Source: an uncultured Tateyamaria sp. (GTDB taxonomy: Bacteria > Pseudomonadota > Alphaproteobacteria > Rhodobacterales > Rhodobacteraceae). Taken from it: DNA of 64,000 nt. The notes beneath the pieces are model-generated. The model was given only the letters and a program-made list of their open reading frames with translations. It did not search any database and was not told the origin of the DNA. Positions 53,541-63,332 of this stretch are shown here, piece after piece. The position numbers and the translations under genes were made by a program. Each line of letters begins with the position of its first letter. Position 1 is the first letter of the stretch. Location: the NCBI RefSeq assembly GCF_947503045.1, contig NZ_CANNCF010000002.1:372001-436000 (forward strand). The letters are read 5' to 3'.

Positions 53541-54203
53541 CTACCAGGTGGCTTTTTCAGCGGCGACCGCCTTGCGGCAGTCCTTCACGGTCGTCACAAC
53601 GGTGTCCATGGCCGTGTTCGCCCGGCCCAACGCATCAGCGGCCTTGGTACGATTGGGCGACACTTTCTTCTTCCCAAGCGCCATCAGCTTGGTGTCCAGA
53701 TCAGCGCACTCCTTGGCCAGTTTTTCCGCCGCTGCCGGGTCTTTCAGCAGCTTGGCTTTGAACTCTTTTTGCTTGGCAATCACGCTATCGCCCATTTTGG
53801 CGATCTCGGCCATCGCAGTCTCATTGGCCTTGATGAACGCGATGGCTGCCTTGATTTCCTTGCTGGCATCCGCGGCCGCCGCAGACAGTGCTTTTTCGGT
53901 TTTGTGGACGATGGACAGGATGTCGTAATTGTCCTTCCAGTCGACCTTCATCTTGGCAATAAACTTGTCGTAATCCTTCGTGGTCATTTCCGGCAACGGC
54001 TTGCCATATTTCAGCCCCGCCATCGTAATCGGCCCGATCTGACCATCTGGTTTCAGCTTCAGTTTTTTCTGTATTTTCCGGGCGGCAGCTTCGGTGATGG
54101 GTCCGAAAATCCCGTCTTCCTTGATCTTTGCTCCGTTCTTATTGAGCAGTTTCTGGGCTTCCTTGGTGTCGTTCCCCTTGGCGCCCTTCTTCAAAATAGC
54201 CAT
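53541..54203 (-). CDS. Peptidoglycan-binding-like domain protein with coiled coil, 220 aa
   Basis: Residues about 8-65 form a PG_binding_1-type domain (DTKEAQKLLNKNGAKIKEDGIFGPITEAAARKIQ, GPITMAGL). The rest is Lys/Ala-rich coiled coil (about 85-215). There is no signal peptide, so export by Sec is not expected. The Lys-rich style resembles the DUF4157 protein at 21995. Such domains occur in cargo of contractile injection systems and in phage proteins, but no such system is in the window. AAGGA lies 9 nt before ATG 54203. Confidence 0.78.
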   Translation of the reverse strand: MAILKKGAKGNDTKEAQKLLNKNGAKIKEDGIFGPITEAAARKIQKKLKLKPDGQIGPITMAGLKYGKPLPEMTTKDYDKFIAKMKVDWKDNYDILSIVHKTEKALSAAAADASKEIKAAIAFIKANETAMAEIAKMGDSVIAKQKEFKAKLLKDPAAAEKLAKECADLDTKLMALGKKKVSPNRTKAADALGRANTAMDTVVTTVKDCRKAVAAEKATW

Positions 54204-54330
54204 CGAATCAATCCTTCCCATAAAGGGCCGATCCTAACATGATAGTTGGATTTCGTCGCGGGCGGCCCCCGCGTACCACTTTGACGCGAAACGGAAATCA
54301 CTGGTCGCGCCAGACAAAAGGGGACCGTCG

Positions 54331-55860
54331 CTAGACCGTCTCACCCCGCCCCATCCGCTCCAGAAACGCCTCGGCCTCCGCCAGCACGGTTGCCCGTTTT
54401 TCGTCATCCATCCGGTCCCAAGTGCGATACATATTGCCCATGCGCGCATTGTTCGAAAACCGATCCCGATGCCGGTCCAGAAAGTGCCAATAAAGCAGGT
54501 TGAACGGGCACGCCCCCTCCCCCGTCTTGACGCTGACCCTGTAATGGCACCCCTTGCAGTAATCCGACATCCGGTTGATGTAAGCCCCTGAAGAGACGTA
54601 AGGTTTCGACGCAATCACGCCCCCGTCGGCAAATTGCGACATGCCCACGACATTGGGCGCCTCAACCCACTCAAACGCATCGGCATAGACGGCCAGATAC
54701 CACTCCGACACTTCGGCCGGGTTCAGCCCCGCCAGCAGGGCAAAGTTCCCCGTCACCATCAGCCGCTGGATATGGTGGGCGTAGGCCAGCTCCCCCGTCT
54801 GCGCCACAGCCTTGGACACACAACGCATCCGCGTCTCCGCCCCCCAAAAGAAATCCGGCAGTTTCCGCTGATGGTTCAACCCGTTACGCGTCGCATAGTC
54901 CGGCCCTTCGTGGAAATAGATGCCCCGCACATATTCACGCCAGCCGATGACCTGCCGGATGAATCCCTCGGCTGCATTGATCGGCACATCGCCCGCCTTC
55001 CATGCATCCTCGACCGCGCGACACACCTCCATCGGATCAAGCAACCCGATGTTCAGATAGGGCGAGACCAGCGCGTGATAGAGGAACTGATTGTCCGCCA
55101 GCATCGCATCCTGATAATCGCCGAACCGCGCCAAACCATGGCGCACAAAATGCGCCAGCGCCCGCCGCGCCTGCCCCTGATCCGTGGCAAACCAGAACGG
55201 GCGCAAGTCGCCAAAATGGGTGCCAAACCGGGCCTCAACCAGTTCCAGCACCTCTTCGACCACCGCGTCCGGCGTGAACTGCATCGGTCCGGAAAAATCG
55301 ACCTCATCCGGGGCCGGTTTGCGGTTGTCATGGTCATAATTCCACTTGCCGCCCGCAGGCTGATCCCCCTCCATCAGCAACCCCGTCTTGCGGCGCATCT
55401 CGCGATAGAAATACTCCATCCGCAACGCCTTGCGCCCCTCCGCCCATGCCTCGAATTCGGCGTGCGAGGCGATAAACCGGTCATCCTCGCGCATCTCGAC
55501 GTCCAGCGGACAGTCCTCCAGCGCCGCGATCAGACGGAACTCGCCGGGGCGCGTCGCGACCATCTGTGCCGTTTCAAACTGATCCGCGCGGCGCAGCAAC
55601 TCCCCGGCAATGGACTGCGTGTTTTCCGTGTCATCCAGTTCCGAATAGGCCACCTGCCACCCCGCCTCTCGCAGGCGCGCGGCAAACTTGCGCATTGCGG
55701 CCAGCACCAGCGCGATTTTCTTGGGGTGGTGGGGCACATAAGACCCCTCCTCACCCACCTCGGCCATGACGATGACATCCGCGTCCTTGTCGGCCTCGCG
55801 CAAGGCGGCGATGTCCTCGCTCAACTGATCGCCAAGGATCAGGATCAGGCGGCCTACCAT
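54331..55860 (-). CDS. phrB: Iron-sulfur bacterial (6-4) photolyase/cryptochrome (FeS-BCP)
   Basis: The 509-residue flavoprotein repairs (6-4) photoproducts with light. It starts RLILILGDQLS and has the DPRP-type body with SPYLNIGLLDPMEV and IGWREYVRGIYFHEGPDY. The cluster ligands of this class are seen as Cys in MRCVSKAVAQTGELAYAHHIQRL and in YCKGCHYRVSVKTGEGACPFNLLYWHF. It overlaps the SDR gene by 7 nt, an arrangement that suggests co-transcription. Confidence 0.93.
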   Translation of the reverse strand: MVGRLILILGDQLSEDIAALREADKDADVIVMAEVGEEGSYVPHHPKKIALVLAAMRKFAARLREAGWQVAYSELDDTENTQSIAGELLRRADQFETAQMVATRPGEFRLIAALEDCPLDVEMREDDRFIASHAEFEAWAEGRKALRMEYFYREMRRKTGLLMEGDQPAGGKWNYDHDNRKPAPDEVDFSGPMQFTPDAVVEEVLELVEARFGTHFGDLRPFWFATDQGQARRALAHFVRHGLARFGDYQDAMLADNQFLYHALVSPYLNIGLLDPMEVCRAVEDAWKAGDVPINAAEGFIRQVIGWREYVRGIYFHEGPDYATRNGLNHQRKLPDFFWGAETRMRCVSKAVAQTGELAYAHHIQRLMVTGNFALLAGLNPAEVSEWYLAVYADAFEWVEAPNVVGMSQFADGGVIASKPYVSSGAYINRMSDYCKGCHYRVSVKTGEGACPFNLLYWHFLDRHRDRFSNNARMGNMYRTWDRMDDEKRATVLAEAEAFLERMGRGETV

Positions 55861-56516
55861 GGCACTTCGGCCCCCGAATAGTCGAAAAACCCACCCGTCT
55901 GCGCAGGGGTCAAACCATCCATCACACCGATCAAATTGCGCGCCGCGTCCTCCGGCGCCACCGCAGGATGACGGCCCAGATACTTCTCGGTAAAGGGTGT
56001 GGCCACAGTGCCCGGATGCAACGCCACCACCGCGGCCTGTGCATGGCTGCGCGCCAGCTCAATCGCGGATGTATGAACGATCTGGTTCACCGCCGCCTTG
56101 GCACTGCGGTAGCTGATCCACCCGCCGATGCGATTGTCGCCAATCGACCCGACCCGCGCCGACAACACCGCCATCACCGCAGTACGATCACGGGGCAACA
56201 GATCATGGGCATAGGACAACACCAGCGCAGGCCCAATGGCATTGAGCGCAAACTGATCCGCCATCGCCTCAGGGTCCAGGCCCCTGATCGTCTTCTCCGG
56301 CACCGCCCCGGCAATCTCCAGCGCACCAGTGGCCACCACTACCCGGTCATAAGGGCCCCGCCCCAACAGATGGGTCGCCACCGACCCTGCATCAGTCACA
56401 TCAAACCCATCAACCGAACGCGACAGGCGCTCCACCGCTGCCCCACGCGCCTCAAACCCGGCCGCCAGAGCCGACCCGATCCCGCCCGAGGCGCCAATAA
56501 TCAAAACCCGTTCCAT
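55854..56516 (-). CDS. Short-chain dehydrogenase/reductase
   Basis: The 220-residue SDR has the cofactor motif GASGGIGSALA (residues 7-17), NAIGPALV, SARVGSIGDNRIGGWISYRSAKAAV with the YxxxK pair, and the HPGTVATPFT lid. It reduces or oxidises an unknown carbonyl substrate using NAD(P)H. MERVL at 56516 is chosen as the start because the dinucleotide fold begins there; the ribosome site is weak. The 3' end overlaps phrB by 7 nt. Confidence 0.91.
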   Translation of the reverse strand: MERVLIIGASGGIGSALAAGFEARGAAVERLSRSVDGFDVTDAGSVATHLLGRGPYDRVVVATGALEIAGAVPEKTIRGLDPEAMADQFALNAIGPALVLSYAHDLLPRDRTAVMAVLSARVGSIGDNRIGGWISYRSAKAAVNQIVHTSAIELARSHAQAAVVALHPGTVATPFTEKYLGRHPAVAPEDAARNLIGVMDGLTPAQTGGFFDYSGAEVPW

Positions 56517-56659
56517 CCCCTGCGAGGTAGACGGCAAATCCGATCCATCAACTTCACTTGGCAAAATAAACTCCCGCCGGAGGCACCCGCACGTGCCACC
56601 CGCCCGTGGTCCGCAAATCCAGACTTCCCATTTGCCAAAGGCGCGGTATAACTACGGCC
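56517..56659. other. Upstream part of the phrB-SDR/leuA divergent region
   Basis: This is the first half of the 306-nt gap before leuA. No gene and no known RNA were recognised; it must hold the SDR promoter and probably that of the leucine leader. Confidence 0.5.
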
Positions 56660-56740
56660 ATGACATGCGCCACACATATCCCAACCGCACGCCCCACCGG
56701 CGCGCTTGGCCGTGGCCTCCTGCTCCTAATCCGCCTCTGA
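56660..56740 (+). CDS. leuL: leuA leader peptide, 26 aa
   Basis: ATG 56660 to TGA 56740 encodes a peptide ending GRGLLLLIRL, with six Leu codons in the last eleven and Ile and Arg between. Its stop codon lies within the left arm of the hairpin at 56734-56770. Ribosome stalling on the Leu codons when leucyl-tRNA is short would change folding and so leuA expression. The class is established for leucine operons; here it is read directly from sequence. Confidence 0.78.
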   Translation: MTCATHIPTARPTGALGRGLLLLIRL

Positions 56741-56770
56741 GCGCAGCCGGTTGGCGCGCCCGCTCAGAGG
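56734..56770 (+). promoter_or_regulatory. leu attenuator-type hairpin
   Basis: CCTCTGAGCG (56734-56743) pairs perfectly with CGCTCAGAGG (56761-56770). The left arm contains the leader stop codon, and an inner GCCGG/TTGGC pairing is possible. No long U-tract follows, so the end point could be translational or Rho-dependent. leuA begins 53 nt downstream. Confidence 0.65.
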
Positions 56771-56822
56771 ATAGCCCGCGCGCCAAAAGGCTTCAGGAAC
56801 AGAATTCAAAAGAGAACCCAAA

Positions 56823-58394
56823 ATGACCGATACTGACAAAACCCAGGACCGTGTTGTCATCTTCGACACCACGCTGCGCGACGGCGAACAATCCCCGGGC
56901 GCGACGATGACCCATGCTGAAAAGCTCGAAATCGCAGCCCTGCTCGACGACATGGGCGTCGACATCATCGAGGCCGGATTTCCCATCGCCTCCGAAGGGG
57001 ACTTCAACGCCGTCAGCGAAATCGCAAAGAACGCCAAAACCTCCGTCATCTGCGGACTGGCGCGCGCGCAACTGGGCGATATCGACCGCTGCTGGGAGGC
57101 GGTGAAACACGCAGAACGGCCCCGCATCCACACCTTCATCGGCACCTCGCCACTGCACCGCGCCATCCCGAACTTGACCAAGGACGAAATGGCCGAACGG
57201 ATCGAACAGACGGTGACCCATGCGCGCAACCTCTGCGACAACGTGCAATGGTCGCCGATGGATGCGACGCGCACGGAACTCGACTACCTCTACCGCGTGG
57301 TTGAAATCGCCATCAAATCGGGCGCAACCACCATCAACATCCCCGACACGGTGGGCTACACCGCCCCACGCGAAAGCGCGGATCTGATCGCCAAGCTGAT
57401 CGAAAACGTGCCCGGCGCGGATGAGGTCATCTTTGCCACCCATTGCCACAACGACCTTGGCATGGCGACGGCGAACAGCCTCGCGGCGGTCGAGGCAGGC
57501 GCACGCCAGATCGAATGCACAATCAACGGTCTGGGCGAACGCGCAGGCAACACCGCGCTCGAAGAGGTCGTGATGGCCCTCAAGGTGCGCAACGACATCA
57601 TGCCGTTCCGCACCGGCATCGATAGCACCAAGATCATGAACATCTCGCGCCGCGTGGCGACGGTTTCGGGTTTCCCGGTGCAATTCAACAAGGCCATCGT
57701 GGGCAAGAACGCCTTTGCCCATGAATCCGGCATCCACCAGGACGGCATGCTGAAAAACGCCGAAACCTTCGAGATCATGCGCCCCGAAGATGTCGGCCTG
57801 ACCGAGACCAACATCGTCATGGGCAAGCACTCGGGCCGGGCCGCCCTGCGCTCCAAGCTCGAGGATCTGGGATATGAGCTGGGCGATAACCAGCTCAAGG
57901 ACGTGTTTGTCCGTTTCAAGGCGCTGGCCGACCGCAAAAAGGAAATCTACGAGGATGACCTGATCGCGCTGATGCGCACCGCCACGGACGCCGAGGAAGA
58001 CCGGATCAAGCTCACCTCCATGCACGTCATCTGCGGCACCGAAGAACCCAACCGCGCGCGCATGACGCTGGATATCGACGGGCAAAGCCACAGCACCGAA
58101 CAGACCGGTGACGGCCCCGTGGATGCGTCCTTCAACTGCATCAAGGCACTGGTCGAACACACCGCCCGCTTGCAGCTTTATCAGGTGCATGCGGTGACCG
58201 AAGGGACGGATGCGCAGGCCACAGTCTCCGTGCGGATGGAGGAAGACGGGCGCATCGTCACAGGCCAGTCCGCAGACACGGACACGGTCGTGGCCAGCAC
58301 GCGCGCATATGTCCACGCCCTCAACCGCCTGCTGGTGCGGCGCGAAAAGACCGGCAGCGACAAGCGCGAGGTCAGCTACAAGGACGTCAGCTGA
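56823..58394 (+). CDS. leuA: 2-isopropylmalate synthase
   Basis: The 523-residue enzyme condenses acetyl-CoA with 2-oxoisovalerate, the first step of leucine synthesis. The HMGL-like catalytic barrel contains IFDTTLRDGEQSPGA (residues 11-25), HCHNDLGMATANSLAA and GLGERAGNTALEEV. The C-terminal regulatory domain (about 400-520) is the LeuA allosteric fold that binds leucine. It is under the leucine leader at 56660. A REP-like pair follows 2 nt after the stop. Confidence 0.96.
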   Translation: MTDTDKTQDRVVIFDTTLRDGEQSPGATMTHAEKLEIAALLDDMGVDIIEAGFPIASEGDFNAVSEIAKNAKTSVICGLARAQLGDIDRCWEAVKHAERPRIHTFIGTSPLHRAIPNLTKDEMAERIEQTVTHARNLCDNVQWSPMDATRTELDYLYRVVEIAIKSGATTINIPDTVGYTAPRESADLIAKLIENVPGADEVIFATHCHNDLGMATANSLAAVEAGARQIECTINGLGERAGNTALEEVVMALKVRNDIMPFRTGIDSTKIMNISRRVATVSGFPVQFNKAIVGKNAFAHESGIHQDGMLKNAETFEIMRPEDVGLTETNIVMGKHSGRAALRSKLEDLGYELGDNQLKDVFVRFKALADRKKEIYEDDLIALMRTATDAEEDRIKLTSMHVICGTEEPNRARMTLDIDGQSHSTEQTGDGPVDASFNCIKALVEHTARLQLYQVHAVTEGTDAQATVSVRMEEDGRIVTGQSADTDTVVASTRAYVHALNRLLVRREKTGSDKREVSYKDVS

Positions 58395-58395
58395 G

Positions 58396-58463
58396 CACGG
58401 GCGGGCGACACGCCCGCCTTACACCAACCGATCCCCGTAAGGCGGACGTGTCGTCCGCCCGTG
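58396..58463. repeat. REP-like inverted pair after leuA
   Basis: Two 27-nt copies, 58396-58422 and 58437-58463, are reverse complements with two mismatches, 14 nt apart. Each copy is also itself palindromic (CACGGGCGGGCG...CCCGCCTTAC). The ends GTAAGGCGG/CCGCCTTAC match the single copy at 15979 and the pair at 61012. Confidence 0.72.
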
Positions 58464-58482
58464 TTCGGTGTATACGAACGCC

Positions 58483-60282
58483 ATGCAATACCACCAAGAC
58501 GGTTTCCGCCCCGGCGACCCTGCCCTCAAACCCGCCGCAGATCGCGACATCCCGCCGGACAGTTGCGATATCCTGATCGTCGGCACCGGGCCCGCTGGCC
58601 TGACCCTCGCCGCCTACCTCGCGCAATTCCCCCACATCCGCACGCGGATCGTCGAACAGCGCGACGGACCGCTGATCGTGGGTCAGGCCGACGGCATCGC
58701 ATGCCGCACGATGGAGATGTTCGCCGCCTTCGGCTTTGCCCATCAGGTTCTTCACGAGGCCTACCACGTCAACGAAACGACCTTCTGGCGGCCCGCCCCG
58801 CAGCACCCCGACCACATCGCCCGCGCAGACCGGATCAAGGACGTCGAGGATGGGCTCTCGGACATGCCCCACGTGATCCTCAGCCAGGCGCGGGTGCAGG
58901 ATTTCTACCTCGATCTCATGCGCAAATCGGCGACACGGCTGGAACCGGACTACGACACCCGCATGATCGACCTGACGGTGCCAGAGGGACCGGACGCACC
59001 CGTGTCGGTCACGCTCGAAACAAACGGCACGCGCGAGACCATCAGCGCCCGCTTCGTGGTCGGCTGCGACGGCGCCCGCAGCCAAGTGCGCCGCGCACTC
59101 GGGGTGCAACTGCGCGGCGAGGCGGCCAATGCGGCATGGGGGGTGATGGACGTGCTTGCGGTCACCGACTTCCCCGACATCCGCTTCAAATGCGCAATCC
59201 AGTCCAGCACCGAGGGCAGCCTACTGATCATCCCGCGCGAAGGCGGGCACATGGTCCGGCTCTACATCGAACTGGACAAGCTCAACCCGGACGAGCGCGT
59301 CGCCGACCGCGACATCACCCCCGACCGCGTGATCAGCGCCGCACAGCGCATCCTTCATCCCTACCACCTCGATGTGAAAGAGGTCGCATGGTGGTCCGTC
59401 TACGAAATCTGCCAGCGGATCAGCGACAGCTTCAGCGACGTGCCCATGAACAGCCCCCAAGCCCCGCGCGTCTTTATCGCCGGGGATGCGTGCCACACCC
59501 ACAGCCCCAAGGCGGGGCAAGGCATGAACGTGTCGATGGCCGATGCGTTCAATCTGGGCTGGAAACTGCAATCCGTGATCGAAGGGCGGGCGGGCCCGGC
59601 CCTGCTGCACAGCTATAGCGCCGAACGGCGCGCCATCGCGCAGGAACTCATCGATTTTGACAAGGCCTTTGCCGCGATGTTCGCCTCTGGCGCGGGCCGC
59701 GACGGGGCCGACTTCCAACGCTATTTCCAGAAACACGGGCGCTACACCGCCGGGGTCGAAACCCGCTATGCCCCCTCGCTCATCTGCGGCCCCACCGGCG
59801 ACCAACACCGCGCCACCGGGTTCGAGATCGGCACGCGCTTTCACTCCGCCCCGGTGATCCGCTGGGCGGACGCATATCGGATCGAGCTTGGCCACACGAT
59901 CACCGCCGACGGGCGATGGCGGGTGATGACTTTTGCCGGACGGGACCCGGCGCTGGCAATAGCGCTGGCAGAACACCTGGCCGATGACCCCGCCGCACAG
60001 CGCGCACAACTCGACCTGCGCCTGATCGTGCAAAGCGCACATCGCGACACGACCTTTGATCCGACACACACCGCCCTCTTCCCCGCAACCGGGCGCCTTG
60101 GCCTGCGCGACAAGGAAAAGCTGTTCTGCCCGGACCCCACCACAGACATCTTCGATCTGCGGGGGATCGACCGGGACGCAGGCGCGCTCGTGCTGGTGCG
60201 ACCCGACCAATATGTGGCACATGTGCTGCCACTGACGGCCCGGGATACCCTGACCGGTTTCCTCGAAACGGCGCTTGGCTAG
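58483..60282 (+). CDS. FAD-dependent aromatic hydroxylase (3-hydroxybenzoate 4-monooxygenase/phenol hydroxylase type)
   Basis: The 599-residue flavoprotein monooxygenase has GTGPAGLTLAAYLAQ near the N-terminus, the second FAD/NADPH motif FVVGCDGARSQVRRALG and the third FAD motif IAGDACHTHSPKAGQGMN. A thioredoxin-like C-terminal domain fits its size. MQYHQDGFRPGDP is typical of 3-hydroxybenzoate 4-hydroxylases. The substrate is probably a phenolic acid; no ring-cleavage genes are beside it. ATG 58483 is preferred to GTG 58468. Confidence 0.88.
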   Translation: MQYHQDGFRPGDPALKPAADRDIPPDSCDILIVGTGPAGLTLAAYLAQFPHIRTRIVEQRDGPLIVGQADGIACRTMEMFAAFGFAHQVLHEAYHVNETTFWRPAPQHPDHIARADRIKDVEDGLSDMPHVILSQARVQDFYLDLMRKSATRLEPDYDTRMIDLTVPEGPDAPVSVTLETNGTRETISARFVVGCDGARSQVRRALGVQLRGEAANAAWGVMDVLAVTDFPDIRFKCAIQSSTEGSLLIIPREGGHMVRLYIELDKLNPDERVADRDITPDRVISAAQRILHPYHLDVKEVAWWSVYEICQRISDSFSDVPMNSPQAPRVFIAGDACHTHSPKAGQGMNVSMADAFNLGWKLQSVIEGRAGPALLHSYSAERRAIAQELIDFDKAFAAMFASGAGRDGADFQRYFQKHGRYTAGVETRYAPSLICGPTGDQHRATGFEIGTRFHSAPVIRWADAYRIELGHTITADGRWRVMTFAGRDPALAIALAEHLADDPAAQRAQLDLRLIVQSAHRDTTFDPTHTALFPATGRLGLRDKEKLFCPDPTTDIFDLRGIDRDAGALVLVRPDQYVAHVLPLTARDTLTGFLETALG

Positions 60283-60372
60283 GCGCGCGCACAGACAAAA
60301 ACCAACGGCTTGACGGATTATTCGAGGCTGCTAACGTCCCGCCACGTAATTTTATCACCACAGGTTAGGTAT

Positions 60373-60984
60373 ATGAAATATATTGCAATTTCCGCACTCA
60401 TCGCAGTGCTCGGCGCCTCTGCGGCCACCGCCAACACAATCACCGTTCTGGAATCCAATGCACCAGGCGGCAACTACGCCAACGCCTTGGGCGCAACCGG
60501 CAACAACCTTGGCGCAGCGCCGTCCGGCACCACCGCGTCCAACGTGATCGGCACACTCTCCTGCCGCGCCGCCAGCTTTTGCGTCGGCGGACGGGCCGAC
60601 CCGATTGATGCGTTCTATTTCGAGGTGAGCGCCAATCAGCAGATCACTGAACTGTCGATTTCCGGCATTCTGACAGGCACGCAAGCGCTGCAATTCATCA
60701 TCAACGATGTGACAACGTCCACGGTGAGCAACCTGTTCACCGGCACAATTGCGCCATCAGGCGCGCTGCAGATTCTGTCGACCGCTGGCACACCCATCGG
60801 GCCGGGCACCTACAATGTCGGTCTGGGCTTTTTCGGCGACCTGCAGACCGTGAATGACTTCAGCTATGCCTACACGATCAGCTCGACCATTGTCGAAACC
60901 AGCCCCGTCCCCCTGCCCGCCGGGCTGCCGCTGCTTCTGGCCGGTCTCGGTGCTTTTGGCCTGATGCGGCGCAAACGGGCCTGA
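60373..60984 (+). CDS. VPLPA-CTERM sorting-domain protein
   Basis: The 203-residue secreted protein has a Sec signal (about 1-20, ASAATA-NTI), a beta-rich mature domain with one Cys pair (LSCRAASFCVGG) and the C-terminal sorting tail VPLPAGLPLLLAGLGAFGL followed by RRKRA. PEP-CTERM-like tails of this kind are processed by an exosortase-type enzyme and the protein is then surface-bound or secreted. No exosortase gene is in the window. ATG 60373 has AGG upstream. Confidence 0.9.
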   Translation: MKYIAISALIAVLGASAATANTITVLESNAPGGNYANALGATGNNLGAAPSGTTASNVIGTLSCRAASFCVGGRADPIDAFYFEVSANQQITELSISGILTGTQALQFIINDVTTSTVSNLFTGTIAPSGALQILSTAGTPIGPGTYNVGLGFFGDLQTVNDFSYAYTISSTIVETSPVPLPAGLPLLLAGLGAFGLMRRKRA

Positions 60985-61011
60985 TCCCGGCGCAGATAAA
61001 AGCACAGCCAA

Positions 61012-61095
61012 GGTGGGCAGATTGCCCACCCTACACCATCTTCACCGTGGATCGCGCCCCCAACCAAACCCCGTAGGGTGGGCAATCTGCCCACC
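61012..61095. repeat. REP-like inverted pair before mreB
   Basis: Copy 1 (61012-61034) and copy 2 (61073-61095) are perfect 23-nt reverse complements, 38 nt apart. Each contains the inner dyad GGTGGGCA/TGCCCACC and ends in CCCTAC/GTAGGG. They lie between the CTERM gene and mreB. Confidence 0.75.
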
Positions 61096-61220
61096 ACGCC
61101 TCCGCCCCCCGAGGATCGGCGCGATGGCGCTTGTTTACGGGCGATTCCGGCCTTTCACCTGCCGATCCGCATCCCTATAAGACAGCAGTTACATGCGTTC
61201 CCGAGTCGGGGCGCCAATAA

Positions 61221-62288
<1,068 letters not shown>

Positions 62289-62294
62289 GGCGCG

Positions 62295-62361
62295 TTAAGA
62301 CTCTGCTAACTACGTAAGTATTTGAAATTATTGTGATTGCGAAATGTCCCAGCGTGGGACA
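62295..62361 (+). repeat. Composite element copy C: CtrA-like box plus TGTCCCA palindrome
   Basis: TTAA-N7-CTAA (62295-62309), GTAA (62314-62317), TTGAAAT and, again 27 nt after GTAA, TGTCCCAGCGTGGGACA (62345-62361). Distance from the first box to GTAA is 4 nt instead of the 9 nt of copies A and B. It lies inside the rod-shape cluster between mreB and mreC, 6 nt after the mreB stop. Confidence 0.68.
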
Positions 62362-62432
62362 CCAGGTCACTTGCCATGGATCGGCAAATATCAGACCATC
62401 GCGTCAACCTGCCCCAACTGAGGTGAGCAATC

Positions 62433-63332
62433 TTGGCCAAGGACAGCACAAATGTCGACTATACCGGCCCGCTGCGGCGGCTGGTTCTGGCTGTGCTGGT
62501 CCTGCTCCTGACGGGCACCTTCCTGCTCTGGCGGATCGACAGCCCGAGGGTCGAGAGATTCCGCGCGCAGGTCACCGATCAGATCGTGCCGAACCTCGAC
62601 TGGGCGATGGCCCCGATCACCGGCACCATCAATCTCGCGCGCGATTTCCAAAGCTACCGCCGCATCGTCGAGCAGAACTCGGAACTCCGCCGCGAGCTCC
62701 GCCAGATGCAAAGCTGGAAAGAAGCTGCTCTGCAGCTCGAACAGGAAAACGCGCGCCTGCTCGACCTCAACAACGTCCGCCTCGACCCGCGCCTGACCTA
62801 CATCACCGGCGTGGTGCTGGCTGATTCAGGCTCCCCCTTCCGCCAGTCCGTGCTGCTGAATGTGGGCGCGCGCGACGGCATCGTCGAAGGCTGGGCCACC
62901 ATGGACGGCATCGGTCTTGTCGGTCGGATTTCGGGCGTGGCGCAGAACACGTCCCGCGTCATCATGGTCACTGACGCCTCCAGTCGGATACCGGCCGTCA
63001 TCCAGCCCTCAGGCCAGCGCGCCATCGTGGCAGGCGACAACTCCGCCGCGCCGCCCATCGACTTCCTGGAAAACCCCGACCTCGTGCGCCCCGGCGACCG
63101 GGTTGTGACCAGCGGCGATGGCGGCGTCTTTCCCGCCGGTCTGCTGCTTGGACAAGTCGCCGCCGACCCGGGCGGACGGCTGCGCGTGCGCCTCGCGGCG
63201 GACTACGAACGGCTCGAATTCCTGCGCGTACTGCGCCATTACGGGAACGAGCCCGTTTCGGACACCACCGACGTGCTGGGCGGTCAGGACGGCGCGGAAC
63301 AACCGCCCGAGCTGACCGAGGTGACGGAATGA
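62433..63332 (+). CDS. mreC: Rod-shape determining protein MreC
   Basis: The 299-residue protein has a membrane span at about residues 18-38 (VLAVLVLLLTGTFLLW), a coiled coil (about 70-110, QNSELRRELRQMQSWKEAALQLEQENARLLDL) and the double beta-barrel MreC core (GVVLADSGSPFRQSVLLNVGARDGI, GDRVVTSGDGGVFPAGLLLG). It starts at TTG 62433 with GAGGTGAG upstream. It links MreB to the periplasmic synthases and is coupled to mreD by a 4-nt overlap. Confidence 0.94.
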   Translation: MAKDSTNVDYTGPLRRLVLAVLVLLLTGTFLLWRIDSPRVERFRAQVTDQIVPNLDWAMAPITGTINLARDFQSYRRIVEQNSELRRELRQMQSWKEAALQLEQENARLLDLNNVRLDPRLTYITGVVLADSGSPFRQSVLLNVGARDGIVEGWATMDGIGLVGRISGVAQNTSRVIMVTDASSRIPAVIQPSGQRAIVAGDNSAAPPIDFLENPDLVRPGDRVVTSGDGGVFPAGLLLGQVAADPGGRLRVRLAADYERLEFLRVLRHYGNEPVSDTTDVLGGQDGAEQPPELTEVTE

